The notes under the pieces are model-generated. The model worked only from the letters and a program-made list of their open reading frames with translations. It had not been told where the DNA came from and searched no databases. Below are positions 25,376 through 33,727 of a stretch of 64,000 bases of DNA, in pieces. A program made the position numbers and the translations under genes. The stretch is taken from the NCBI RefSeq assembly GCF_025147325.1, contig NZ_CP102262.1:3286001-3350000 (forward strand). Reading direction: 5' to 3'. This DNA is from Bacteroides stercoris ATCC 43183. GTDB lineage: Bacteria > Bacteroidota > Bacteroidia > Bacteroidales > Bacteroidaceae. The stretch's first letter is position 1, and every line of letters begins with the position of its first letter.

Positions 25376-25918
25376 TCATTTAAGCAACTCACTCAGTGGA
25401 ATTACCTCAGTCTTATATTTGGGTGGCATAAATAAAATTTCATTTATATTCTTAGGTAAATGCCATTTTTCGTTCTCTTTTACAGCTTCAATTAAATCTC
25501 CTCTTCTAACAAGATAATCAAACCTGCTTTTCGCATCATTATGCTTAAAATAAAAGAATTTATCCCCATTATGATATTTCGGACACCATATATCACATTC
25601 ATAGCTTAAGATTGGAGTACCATCATAATCACACCGAACAGCACCTTTATCCTTGATAAAAAAGGGAATTGCATTTTTATAGTGTTCCTTAGCAAGAAAA
25701 ACATACTGTTTGAAATATGCACTCTTATCAACATATTTAGCTATCTGTTTCACATAATCACGATCATCACCAAGGGCTATTACAAAATTTACTTGATTAA
25801 AACTACTGCTAACTAATATTGTATGTAAAGCATATAGTTTAGTACCATAATATTGTGTAACCGTAAATTTACATTCTGTACATTTATATGGAATAGGATT
25901 ATCTTTTTTCTGAATCAT
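25376..25918 (-). CDS. Hypothetical protein under an AbiH-like promoter
   Basis: The 180-residue soluble protein is not recognised. It has a Cys pair near the start (YKCTECKF), another near CDIWCPKY, and aromatic-rich basic surroundings (KYHNGDKFFYFKHNDAKSRFDYLVRRGDL). A zinc-binding or nucleic-acid role is possible but unproven. Its upstream 65 bases nearly copy those of the AbiH gene 2.1 kb away, so the two are probably expressed together. AT-rich composition marks it as cargo. Confidence 0.65.
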   Translation of the reverse strand: MIQKKDNPIPYKCTECKFTVTQYYGTKLYALHTILVSSSFNQVNFVIALGDDRDYVKQIAKYVDKSAYFKQYVFLAKEHYKNAIPFFIKDKGAVRCDYDGTPILSYECDIWCPKYHNGDKFFYFKHNDAKSRFDYLVRRGDLIEAVKENEKWHLPKNINEILFMPPKYKTEVIPLSELLK

Positions 25919-25944
25919 AGTATTATAAAATCAAAGTTACTTCA

Positions 25945-25975
25945 CAAAAATACAAATCAAGGAAGAATTATCAAA
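25945..25975 (-). promoter_or_regulatory. Duplicated promoter, copy 1
   Basis: Read leftward, TTTG (25972-25975) and TATTTTTG (25945-25952) are exactly 19 bases apart. The region 25919-25980 is a near copy of 28054-28115 in front of AbiH. Confidence 0.75.
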
Positions 25976-25994
25976 TAGAAACGGACAAAAAGCT

Positions 25995-27161
25995 TTAATG
26001 GAAGCCAAAGCACGTCATAAACAAGTCTGAATTTTTACTGAAATATGAGCCATAAAAGGAAAGACAGTTCAGTAAGTTTCCTTTTATATAATTTATCCCC
26101 CTACTATCCATACCTTTTTTCCAAACATTATATACAATATGAGACAAATAATTGCAGTTCTCACTTATAACGTTTTCATCGACTGTGAATTCATTACATC
26201 CTATAGCCTGATTAGATTTACAATATTTTTCAATGCCTTTCTTTTTATATAGACAACATAGCCTTTGATTTGTATAGCTATTTTCCTTATAATATTTACA
26301 TAAAAAACAGTTCTTTGCATTTTCGTAATTCTTATATACAATTGCCCAACCAAAGACAAAAGGGTTTATCCATATAGTACGATTTGCCAAATAATCGAAT
26401 GTAATCTCAAATATAGCAGATGAATGTCTCTGAGTATATATTTTGCAATTGCTACGATTACTCGGACAAAACCCTTGCATAGAATCTAATAATACGAACT
26501 TATTAAGCATCAAACCTTCAGTTTCAGATATTCTACATCTACGTTTAAAATTATAAAAATTCACTCGTTCGCTCTCGGAAATCATTCCACTTTGTATAAT
26601 AGTATTCAGTTCATATTCTGAATTTAGAGCCACCTCAATAATACGTATCCCAGACCCTAACTTCCCCTTCTCACACTGATGTGAAACTAAAATTTCGATG
26701 AAAACAGGTTCATATTTATTCTCCGAATTGGTAAGAAGCAAATCTGCACGAAACCCCTTATATGTTTTTTCTCGAGTGATTACATTGTAATAATTCTTTA
26801 AGTTAAAAGATTGGCTCGTTTCTTTCTCACAATAATAAGAAGAAGTATAGTCATCATGATTCCATAGACAATGTTCAAAATTAGAGCATCTATCTTTTGT
26901 TTTAAAAGAGATATTTAATGCACCATCTGAATTAAACCACTCTTCAATTCTTTTCTTAGCAAGAGCATGAAGATAAGTTTCATAGCTACAGTTTTGCGGT
27001 CTTATCTTATGAGCATAATGCTTTACTTTAACAGAACCTTCTTTTACAACCATTTCTCCTTTACAATGAGGACATCGATATTCTATTCCTTTCTGAGCAT
27101 TTTCAATACCAACACACTTTTCATTCTTATCAAGAGCATACGTATATTTGAGTTCTGTCAT
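25995..27161 (-). CDS. CoiA-like nuclease-type protein with zinc motifs
   Basis: The protein of about 388 residues opens like competence protein CoiA. A zinc knuckle YRCPHCKGEMVVKEG is followed by VKHYAHK and then a helical segment (ETYLHALAKKRIEEWF). A restriction-fold-like core reads FRADLLLTNSENKYEPVFIEILVSH, with Asp and Glu in the D...ExK-type arrangement but Val in place of Lys. Near the end is a Cys-rich cluster (CFLCKYY, CCLYKKKG, YCKS, GCNEF). The start MTELKYTY at 27161 is preferred to 27182. It follows AbiH by about 40 bases and probably shares its transcript. A phage-defence role is inferred. Confidence 0.7.
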   Translation of the reverse strand: MTELKYTYALDKNEKCVGIENAQKGIEYRCPHCKGEMVVKEGSVKVKHYAHKIRPQNCSYETYLHALAKKRIEEWFNSDGALNISFKTKDRCSNFEHCLWNHDDYTSSYYCEKETSQSFNLKNYYNVITREKTYKGFRADLLLTNSENKYEPVFIEILVSHQCEKGKLGSGIRIIEVALNSEYELNTIIQSGMISESERVNFYNFKRRCRISETEGLMLNKFVLLDSMQGFCPSNRSNCKIYTQRHSSAIFEITFDYLANRTIWINPFVFGWAIVYKNYENAKNCFLCKYYKENSYTNQRLCCLYKKKGIEKYCKSNQAIGCNEFTVDENVISENCNYLSHIVYNVWKKGMDSRGINYIKGNLLNCLSFYGSYFSKNSDLFMTCFGFH

Positions 27162-27201
27162 AATATTAAATCTACCAACCATTCCTATTAGTAAAATTGA
27201 A

Positions 27202-28053
27202 CTATCTCTCTTTGTTTATATCTATAAAACTAATATTATTATATTCTCCAAATTTAGCTTGCTGATTATTTGTCAAAATTTTAATTTGCCACTTCATATC
27301 ATCATAAGAGTTTTGTCCATAGTGATAAAATATAAATTCTTTTTCTTTACACCCAAATTGAGTTTGTCGTCTAAAAAAATCATCAAAATAAGAATGGTCG
27401 GTTTGCCCCAAAGAGTATCCAAAAAATATTATTCTTTCTGCGTTATCCAAAATATAAGGTAAACCCTTTACTTTTTGATAAGGACTATGAGATTTATACA
27501 AAAAAACATGCTTTTTATCTACTTGGGCATTATCTTCTACGCCAAATACAAAGCCATTCTTTAATGTACCGTGTACGTGGTTAATTATATATTCTGATTC
27601 ATTATATGAAATATCACTTAGTATATTTTCAATTGTATTGGTATAATTAAATGTAAGGATATATACAGGGGATAACTTAAACGCTTGATCTAATACATAA
27701 GTGCCCATAGCTGAGAAATAGTTCCCTTCTTTAGTCACCTCCATCAAATATGACTTTAAATGAGAGCACAATTCATTGTATTCATCACGCAATGTATCAC
27801 CCTTTTTAGGTTTACCTTCTATATATATTCTTGGAAGAAAAGTACTTTGTGAATACACACTTAACTCATTTTCAATATCAATCCATAAATTTAAAGATTG
27901 CTTCTTCCGAAGATAGTCCACCAAAAAATTGTTCTTTATATCAGAAAACCAATGGCTTTTCATAAAATCCTTATAAGAAGTTTTCAGACCAAGATTTAAA
28001 TCAAACCCGTTACCTACAACAAACACTGTTTTATAGTTTTGCAATTCATCCAT
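27202..28053 (-). CDS. AbiH-family abortive phage infection protein
   Basis: The 283-residue protein has the AbiH family opening VFVVGNGFDLNLGLKTSYKDF. Later family segments are ILTFNYTNTIE, HVHGTLKNGFVFGVED and IIFFGYSLGQTDHSYFDDFF. The latter resemble Sir2-like NAD-binding folds. AbiH proteins stop phage growth by an unknown abortive mechanism. The gene has a consensus Bacteroides promoter and leads a short operon with the CoiA-like gene. Confidence 0.88.
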   Translation of the reverse strand: MDELQNYKTVFVVGNGFDLNLGLKTSYKDFMKSHWFSDIKNNFLVDYLRKKQSLNLWIDIENELSVYSQSTFLPRIYIEGKPKKGDTLRDEYNELCSHLKSYLMEVTKEGNYFSAMGTYVLDQAFKLSPVYILTFNYTNTIENILSDISYNESEYIINHVHGTLKNGFVFGVEDNAQVDKKHVFLYKSHSPYQKVKGLPYILDNAERIIFFGYSLGQTDHSYFDDFFRRQTQFGCKEKEFIFYHYGQNSYDDMKWQIKILTNNQQAKFGEYNNISFIDINKER

Positions 28054-28079
28054 AGTATTATAAAATCAAAGTTAATCTA

Positions 28080-28110
28080 CAAAAATACAAAGCCAAGAGG
28101 TATTATCAAA
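28080..28110 (-). promoter_or_regulatory. Duplicated promoter, copy 2 (AbiH)
   Basis: Read leftward, TTTG (28107-28110) and TATTTTTG (28080-28087) are 19 bases apart, giving a leader of about 20 bases before the AbiH ATG. The wider region copies the one at 25919-25980. Confidence 0.78.
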
Positions 28111-28126
28111 TAAAAAGTAAATAAAA

Positions 28127-28150
28127 AAGCCCCGACGAAAGTCGGGGCGA
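28127..28150 (-). terminator. Intrinsic terminator
   Basis: GCCCCGAC (28129-28136) pairs with GTCGGGGC (28141-28148) around a GAAA loop. Read leftward it is followed by a run of T, so it ends the transcript of the membrane protein gene at 28218. Confidence 0.85.
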
Positions 28151-28217
28151 AATATCTTTTACTTATCAAGAGCTTTTTACGAAATCTATAAAATCACCTA
28201 ATGACAAGATAAAAATA

Positions 28218-28856
28218 TTATTGTATATCAGAGTGTTTTGATAAATAGATATCTCTCAGATAAATGCTCATCAATTTAACTATAGATTGCATAGAAAGTT
28301 TTACAGCTTTGTTTGTATTAGAAGCAGGGTCTAATAACTCTATTGTATCAGGAGAATAATATATAAATTGTTTGATATCAGTAAACATTTCATGCCCCAT
28401 ATTTCTAAGAAGAAATCCTAAAGCCTCTTCCTCTACATCATACGCTGTCGTTGGATTTATCTTCTCTAGCTCTTCCATTAAAAAATCAATATTATCATCT
28501 ATTGTTTTTTTAGCTGAAGATTTCACAAACAAGACATTGCCAAGTGGTGTCATTTTTAAAGGGCTCGCTTTCTTTGCCAATTTATCAATCATGTCATTAT
28601 CAAATTTCATTAACCATTTATTTATCTCAACAACCATGTCATTTGTAGATGAAACAATACGTTGTAATTCTTTATAACGTAAGTCGGAATTTCTTATATC
28701 ATCTTTATGCTTTTCACATGGCAAATCATCAACTGCTTTTCTTGTTGTTTCCAGTTTAGTATGATATTTTGATATTATCCACGTAGCTATGATTACTATC
28801 AATATAACAGCTAACCATGGAGCATGGTTCAATAAATAAGTTAAAATTGGATTCAT
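28218..28856 (-). CDS. Single-pass membrane protein of unknown function
   Basis: The 212-residue protein has one N-terminal membrane helix (about residues 13-29, PWLAVILIVIIATWIIS). A long charged helical region, partly coiled coil, follows (ETTRKAVDDLPCEKHKDDI...YKELQRIVSSTNDMVVEINKWL), and no family is recognised. Its layout (anchor plus soluble helical domain) and its place beside AbiH suggest a phage-defence or exclusion factor, but this is only context. It is transcribed leftward from a region holding a 38-bp perfect palindrome. Confidence 0.65.
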   Translation of the reverse strand: MNPILTYLLNHAPWLAVILIVIIATWIISKYHTKLETTRKAVDDLPCEKHKDDIRNSDLRYKELQRIVSSTNDMVVEINKWLMKFDNDMIDKLAKKASPLKMTPLGNVLFVKSSAKKTIDDNIDFLMEELEKINPTTAYDVEEEALGFLLRNMGHEMFTDIKQFIYYSPDTIELLDPASNTNKAVKLSMQSIVKLMSIYLRDIYLSKHSDIQ

Positions 28857-28948
28857 AATCGTGTTTACTCTTTACTTGCAAATTTTACGCATCAAGATGT
28901 TGCAAATATAAGATGTTTTATTGAAACATCAACTACAACAACAAACAT

Positions 28949-28986
28949 TTTATATTATAGTATAAATATTTATACTATAATATAAA
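28949..28986. repeat. 38-bp perfect AT-rich palindrome
   Basis: Positions 28949-28986 read identically on both strands, with half-site TTTATATTATAGTATAAAT and no spacer. It lies between the lysis genes (leftward, ending at 29034) and the membrane protein start at 28856. It may be a terminator for the lysis operon, an operator, or a cruciform site. Confidence 0.85.
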
Positions 28987-29033
28987 CTACATCATAATGT
29001 TAAATTGAAAGTGAAACCGTAAAAATAAATCGT

Positions 29034-29495
29034 TTACCACTGCCACAAGTCATAACTCACTCCAACCCCAACATAAAACACACCCAGATACCCATACCCA
29101 GCCTGCAACCCAAATCCCCAACGTTTCTTTTTCGACTTGATGGTGACCGGATGATAGACGTCATTCGTTTCCACTTGATAAACGGTCCTCAGATACACAG
29201 TCATACTATCCAGCTGCGGGTCTACATATCCGCTCACCACCGCACGATACAGGCTATCTTCATACACAACCCGTTTGCGATGAAGCAAAGTGTCACCTAT
29301 ACGTACTGTGTCATTCGGCAATATCTGCCAAAAGACCGCTATCGGTGCGGAGATAAGAACCGTATCAAGTTTGACAACCGTCTGTATCTTTGTTTCGGTA
29401 CGGATTTCTGCCGGCAAAGGCTCGTGCGGACGGAACCAGGCTACCACACAAGCGATTGCCAGCAATACAACTAATAGCCAGGGTAGATTTTTCAT
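29034..29495 (-). CDS. Phage lysis-associated membrane protein (spanin-like position)
   Basis: The 153-residue protein has an N-terminal membrane helix (LPWLLVVLLAIACVVAWF). A beta-rich periplasmic part follows (VKLDTVLISAPIAVFWQILPNDTVRIGDTLLHRKRVVYEDSLYRAVVSGY) and a C-terminal glycine-rich beta segment. Such proteins (DUF6549-like) sit beside endolysins in Bacteroides prophages. A spanin-like role is possible but inferred from position. It overlaps the endolysin gene by four bases. Confidence 0.65.
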   Translation of the reverse strand: MKNLPWLLVVLLAIACVVAWFRPHEPLPAEIRTETKIQTVVKLDTVLISAPIAVFWQILPNDTVRIGDTLLHRKRVVYEDSLYRAVVSGYVDPQLDSMTVYLRTVYQVETNDVYHPVTIKSKKKRWGFGLQAGYGYLGVFYVGVGVSYDLWQW

Positions 29496-29890
29496 AGCTT
29501 CAGTACCTGATTACGGTTTCTACCGTCCGCCCGATAACTTACATGTACCCAGGCAAAATTACTCTCATCAATTAACTGGTCGAAAGGAAGGTTCTTGCGG
29601 ATATGTTCGAACAGTAGCTTATTCTGTTGCCTGTCTCCGGTATCAATGTCCGCGGCCTGTCCACTCATGTGTTGGCTGGTTGTCGCACCGCCAACTGCCT
29701 TATTCAATGCCGGGCAACGGTAACCGCTGTTCACAACGATAGGTTTGCCGTACCATTCGCGTAGCGGGTCAAGAACGTTATCCACCAATGCAGTCAGATT
29801 GGCTTCTATATCACTGCCACATCTGTTGTCAATTCCTTTGCGGTCGGCAGTTGTCGAACGGCAAAGTTCTTTTATCGTAAAATACTTCAT
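29492..29890 (-). CDS. M15-type D-Ala-D-Ala carboxypeptidase endolysin
   Basis: The 132-residue protein of the M15A peptidase fold shows segments PIVVNSGYRCPALNKAVGG and the zinc/catalytic region SQHMSGQAADID, with His and Asp. The C-terminal FAWVHVSYR supplies the last His. In phages it cleaves peptidoglycan cross-links at lysis. It heads a module with the overlapping membrane protein gene and the holin-like genes upstream. Confidence 0.88.
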   Translation of the reverse strand: MKYFTIKELCRSTTADRKGIDNRCGSDIEANLTALVDNVLDPLREWYGKPIVVNSGYRCPALNKAVGGATTSQHMSGQAADIDTGDRQQNKLLFEHIRKNLPFDQLIDESNFAWVHVSYRADGRNRNQVLKL

Positions 29891-30004
29891 ACATCATTTG
29901 ATTTAATATAAACATACACTACATTTGCAGAAGCCTTTGTTTAAACTTTAAGTTTGTGCTAAAAAGGGAAGGGAGCCGTTGCGAAACACCTTCCTTCCCG
30001 CGAA

Positions 30005-30379
30005 TTAATAATCGCTCGGTGGCTTCCGCCCGCTACATCCCCGGACATCACACCGCCTTGCTTCCAGCTTTATCTTCTCTATCTCCAGTGTAGCGTTCTT
30101 TTCGGTCAGCTCGCGGATACGCTGGCGGTCTTCGTTCTTCTCGGCATAAAGCTGGTCTATTTTGGAATCAAGTTCCATTACCCTGTGTTCCTTTTTCTCG
30201 TACAGTTCCTTCCATTCAGCAGCATACGAGGTGATATTATCAGCTTCCGCCTTTCTCGCTTCCGCAGCCGCCTTGCGCTTCTTGCTGTCATAGAACATGA
30301 ACACACCGAAAAGAGGAAGCAGGATAGTAGTAACTATCCCGCCGGTGATGTTGAACAGTTCATTCAGTTCCTCCATCAT
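30005..30379 (-). CDS. Holin-like membrane/coiled-coil protein
   Basis: The 124-residue protein has one N-terminal membrane helix (ITGGIVTTILLPLFGVFMFY), then a long coiled coil (about 33-105), and a Cys-bearing tail CDVRGCSGRKPPSDY. Proteins of this build occur between holin and endolysin in Bacteroides prophages. Its start overlaps the stop of the next small membrane gene. Its exact role is unknown. Confidence 0.65.
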   Translation of the reverse strand: MMEELNELFNITGGIVTTILLPLFGVFMFYDSKKRKAAAEARKAEADNITSYAAEWKELYEKKEHRVMELDSKIDQLYAEKNEDRQRIRELTEKNATLEIEKIKLEARRCDVRGCSGRKPPSDY

Positions 30380-30558
30380 ACCTTCAGCCCCGTTACATGT
30401 TTATCACTCCACTCTTTGGCATTCCAACCGAGAAGAATGCCGGCAATAAACGCACCGGTACTCACAATGCTTGCCCAAAACGGTACATACTGGTAATAAG
30501 CCAGCAGACCTACAATCACAGCCACCACAACAGCCAAAACAATCAGTTTCTTTTTCAT
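30376..30558 (-). CDS. Small two-helix membrane protein, candidate holin
   Basis: The 60-residue protein has two hydrophobic helices (LIVLAVVVAVIVGLLAYYQYV and FWASIVSTGAFIAGILLGW) and a charged tail. This size and topology match class II holins, and it is the first gene of the lysis module. Four bases overlap the following gene. Confidence 0.65.
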   Translation of the reverse strand: MKKKLIVLAVVVAVIVGLLAYYQYVPFWASIVSTGAFIAGILLGWNAKEWSDKHVTGLKV

Positions 30559-30587
30559 CTACGAACTTTTTTAATTAAACAAAAAAA

Positions 30588-30625
30588 GCCCACGAACGCA
30601 TCCTGTTAAAGACACGTTCATGGGC
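30588..30625 (-). terminator. Terminator upstream of the lysis module
   Basis: GCCCACGAACG (30588-30598) pairs with 30615-30625 with one mismatch. Read leftward it is followed by a run of seven T. It would stop transcripts coming from the right before they reach the lysis genes. Confidence 0.75.
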
Positions 30626-30767
30626 GTTAACCAATAAAACATGACAAATATACTCATTTACAATCACTTTTCAGCGAAAGTAAACAAGAAATTTATGAGT
30701 AGGGAATATCTTGCCAGGAAAGGGTTGCCAAACTATGGCAGTAGAATATCAGTAGAACCTATAAAAT

Positions 30768-31015
30768 CTACCCACATTCTACCACACGGCTAAAATCAGG
30801 TGTTTTTTTCTTCCTTTTTACAGCCTTCAAATCACGTATTATTGTATTAGAAAGAACCTCTGAATACACCTCCGTAGTTCTGACGGAAGTATGACCAAGT
30901 AGCTTTTGGACGGTGGTAATCGGAACGCCCTGATGCACAAGCAGGGTCGCACAAGTATGACGGGCTGTATGGAATAAGATAGGCAAACAGAGCACCGGAA
31001 ACGAGAAGAAAGGAT
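30768..31015 (-). pseudogene. C-terminal remnant of a tyrosine integrase
   Basis: Only the last part of a catalytic domain survives. FHTARHTCATLLVHQGVPITTVQKLLGHTSVRTTEVYSEVL carries the His-x-x-Arg, Gly-His and Tyr catalytic positions. Upstream the frame becomes unrelated (hydrophobic nonsense), so the N-terminal three quarters are gone. It is probably a scar of an older element at the same insertion hot spot. Confidence 0.75.
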
Positions 31016-31260
31016 AACGTAATCCATTGGAAACTAATCATTTCTCTATATTCTTCCACTTGTGGAAAAAGCAGGAAAGTGGGGATTATTGAAGATGTTC
31101 AGTTACCAAACCGTTAGCCGGTCAGTTACCGAAAGGGAACGAGGTAACGCGAAGCAAATCGGATAATTAAAAACACCGATATATTACACTGATTGTCATT
31201 GTTTTGCATACCGAAGAACGCTTATAAAACAGGTAATTTTGCAACTAAAGTTATAAGCGT
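31016..31260. other. Intergenic region with direct repeats and integrase promoter
   Basis: TCAGTTACC occurs at 31099-31107 and again at 31122-31130, with GGTAAC nearby on the other strand (31144-31149). These may be integrase arm sites. TAATTTTG at 31234-31241 is a likely -7 box 19 bases before the integrase ATG. Confidence 0.4.
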
Positions 31261-32490
31261 ATGAAAGTAGAAAAATTCAAGGTTTTGCTCTACCTCAAAA
31301 AGAGCGGACTGGACAAGTCGGGCAAAGCCCCGATAATGGGACGCATCACCGTGAACCGGACGATGGCGCAGTTCAGCTGCAAGCTCTCCTGCACTCCCGG
31401 GCTGTGGAATCCCCGTGAAAGCCGGCTGAACGGCAAGAGCAGGGAGGCGGTGGAGATAAATGCGAAAATCGACAAGCTGCTGCTTGACATCAATGCCGCC
31501 TTCGATTCCCTTCTGGAACGCAAGGGGGATTTTGACGCCGCTTCCGTCAAGGATGCCTTCCAGGGCAGCATGAAGACGCAGATGACCCTGATGAAAATGC
31601 TGGATGCCCTCAGGGATGAGGTGAAGAGCCGTATCGGGATAGACCGGGCAAAAGGGACCTATCCGGCATACGACTTTACCTGCCGTACCATGCGCGAGTT
31701 CATTGAAACCAAATTCAAGACGAAAGACCTGGCCTTCGGGCAGCTTACGGAACAGTTCATCCACGACTATGAGAATTTCATCCTTGACGAGAAAGGGTAT
31801 GCCGTGGACACCGTACGGCATTACCTGGCAATTCTCAAGAAAACGTGCAAAAGGGCTTATCAGGAAGGACACTCCGAACGGTTCATGTTCCAGCACTATG
31901 TCCTTCCGAAACAGACCGTCAAGACCCCCAAGGCACTGAGCCGTGAAAGTTTCGAGAAAATCCGTGACGTGGAGATAGCCCCGCACCGCACGACCCACCG
32001 TCTGGCAAGGGACCTGTTCCTCTTCGCCTGCTATACCGGGGTCGCCTACAGCGATGCCGTGACCGTCACCCGGGAAAACCTGTACACCGGCGAGGACGGC
32101 AAGCTATGGCTGAAATACCGCCGTAAAAAGAACGAGCTCCGCGCAAGCGTGAAGCTGCTGCCGGAAGCCGTCGCCCTGATAGAGAAATATCATGATGACA
32201 GCAGGGACACGCTGTTCCCGATGATCCACTATCCGAGCATGAGAAACCACATGAAGGCGCTGGCCGTACTGGCAGGGATAAAGGAGAACCTGTGCTATCA
32301 TGTCGGACGCCACTCGTTCGCCTCGCTCGTCACCCTTGAAGCGGGCGTTCCGATAGAGACCATCAGCAGCATGCTGGGGCATAGCAACATACAGACGACC
32401 CAGGTCTATGCCCGCGTCACCCCGAAAAAGCTCTTCGAGGACATGGACAGGCTCATCGAAGCCACCGGAGATTTGAAACTTGTTCTATAA
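31261..32490 (+). CDS. Bacteroides-type tyrosine integrase, first of a tandem pair
   Basis: The 409-residue recombinase has an N-terminal Arm-DNA-binding part (KVLLYLKKSGLDKSGKAPIMGRITVNRT) and a SAM-like core at about 115-215. The catalytic domain has the Lys in YRRKKNELR, HxxR in CYHVGRHSFASL, and LGHSNIQTTQVYARV with the nucleophile Tyr. The first Arg position is TGVAYSDA, as in many Bacteroidetes integrases. It is followed 10 bases later by a second integrase gene. Confidence 0.92.
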   Translation: MKVEKFKVLLYLKKSGLDKSGKAPIMGRITVNRTMAQFSCKLSCTPGLWNPRESRLNGKSREAVEINAKIDKLLLDINAAFDSLLERKGDFDAASVKDAFQGSMKTQMTLMKMLDALRDEVKSRIGIDRAKGTYPAYDFTCRTMREFIETKFKTKDLAFGQLTEQFIHDYENFILDEKGYAVDTVRHYLAILKKTCKRAYQEGHSERFMFQHYVLPKQTVKTPKALSRESFEKIRDVEIAPHRTTHRLARDLFLFACYTGVAYSDAVTVTRENLYTGEDGKLWLKYRRKKNELRASVKLLPEAVALIEKYHDDSRDTLFPMIHYPSMRNHMKALAVLAGIKENLCYHVGRHSFASLVTLEAGVPIETISSMLGHSNIQTTQVYARVTPKKLFEDMDRLIEATGDLKLVL

Positions 32491-32500
32491 TCCATAAACA

Positions 32501-33727
32501 ATGAGAATCATGAGAAGTACCTTTTCCATACTATTCTATATCAACCGCGGCAAGATAAAGGCTGACGGAACCACGGCGGTCATGTGCCGCATCACCATAG
32601 ACGGCAGGAACACCGCCATCACCACCGGGATATGCTGCAAGCCGGAAGACTGGAACGCCCGAACCGGGACCATACGCACGGTAAGGGAAAATGCCAGGCT
32701 GCAGGAGTACCGGAAGTATATCGAACAGACTTACGAGGAAATTCTGAGGACGCAGGGTGTCGTCAGTGCGGAGATTATCAAGAACCGGGTGACAAGGCAG
32801 TTCGTCGTTCCGACACACCTGCTCCGGATGGGCGAGATAGAGCGTGAACGTCTCAGGATACGGAGCAGGGAGATCAATTCCACCTCCACCTACCGGCAAT
32901 CACAGTATTTCCAGAAGTACCTGACGGACTACCTTGCTTCACTGGGGAAGAAGGACATCGCCTTTGAAGAAATAACGGAAGACTTCGGCAGGAACTACAA
33001 GGCATTCCTTATCAGGAACAAGAATTTCAGCACCTCGCAGACCAACCGCTGCCTCTGCTGGCTGAACCGCCTCTTGTATCTTGCCGTGGACAACGAGATC
33101 CTGCGCACCAATCCGGTGGAGAATGTCGAATATGAGAAGAAAACCGCGCCCAAGCACAAGTATGTCACCCGTGAAGAGATGAAAAGGATACTGGCCATGC
33201 CCCTGAATGAAGGACGTGCGGAACTGGGCAGGCGTGCATTCATCTTCTCCTATTTCACCGGGCTTGCCTATGCCGACATCAAGCAGCTCCATCCGTGTCA
33301 TATCGGGACGACGGCGGAGGGGCGGCGGTTCATCCGCATCAGCCGGAAGAAGACCGGGGTGGAAGCGTTCATCCCCCTGCACCCGATAGCCGAGCAGATA
33401 CTCGCCCTGTACAATACCACCGACATGCACAGTCCCGTGTTCCCGTTGCCGAGCCGGGATTCCATCTGGCACGAGATACGGGAAATCGGCGTGATCCTGG
33501 GCAGGCACGATGACCTTTCGTACCATCAGGCCCGGCACGGGTTCGGGGTCCTGCTCATTTCAGAGAGCGTATCCATCGAGAGCATAGCCAAGATGATGGG
33601 ACACTCCAATATTTCCACCACACAGGGATATGCCAGGATAACGGAGGAAAAAATTTCAAGGGAAATGGACAGACTGATGGAAAAGAGAAGCCAGAGCCGC
33701 ACACATTCCGGCTCTGACAGCCAATAA
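32501..33727 (+). CDS. Bacteroides-type tyrosine integrase, second of a tandem pair
   Basis: The 408-residue recombinase is related to the one before it but clearly diverged. It has TGLAYADIKQL, RKKTGVEAFIPL, the HxxR motif in SYHQARHGFGVLL, and MGHSNISTTQGYARITEE with the nucleophile Tyr. Both genes are intact and the pair is closely spaced, so both products may be needed for movement of the element, as in other Bacteroides elements with paired integrases. Confidence 0.92.
   Translation: MRIMRSTFSILFYINRGKIKADGTTAVMCRITIDGRNTAITTGICCKPEDWNARTGTIRTVRENARLQEYRKYIEQTYEEILRTQGVVSAEIIKNRVTRQFVVPTHLLRMGEIERERLRIRSREINSTSTYRQSQYFQKYLTDYLASLGKKDIAFEEITEDFGRNYKAFLIRNKNFSTSQTNRCLCWLNRLLYLAVDNEILRTNPVENVEYEKKTAPKHKYVTREEMKRILAMPLNEGRAELGRRAFIFSYFTGLAYADIKQLHPCHIGTTAEGRRFIRISRKKTGVEAFIPLHPIAEQILALYNTTDMHSPVFPLPSRDSIWHEIREIGVILGRHDDLSYHQARHGFGVLLISESVSIESIAKMMGHSNISTTQGYARITEEKISREMDRLMEKRSQSRTHSGSDSQ

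Larger units (their letters stand above)
22423..30640. mobile_element. Prophage remnant or phage-satellite-like island
   Basis: An integrase gene at the left end, small phage-type genes, defence cargo (AbiH, CoiA-like) and an endolysin plus holin-like genes at the right end make one island of about 8.2 kb. No terminase, portal, capsid or tail gene is present, so it is either a decayed prophage or a satellite. Exact ends are not established. Confidence 0.6.
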
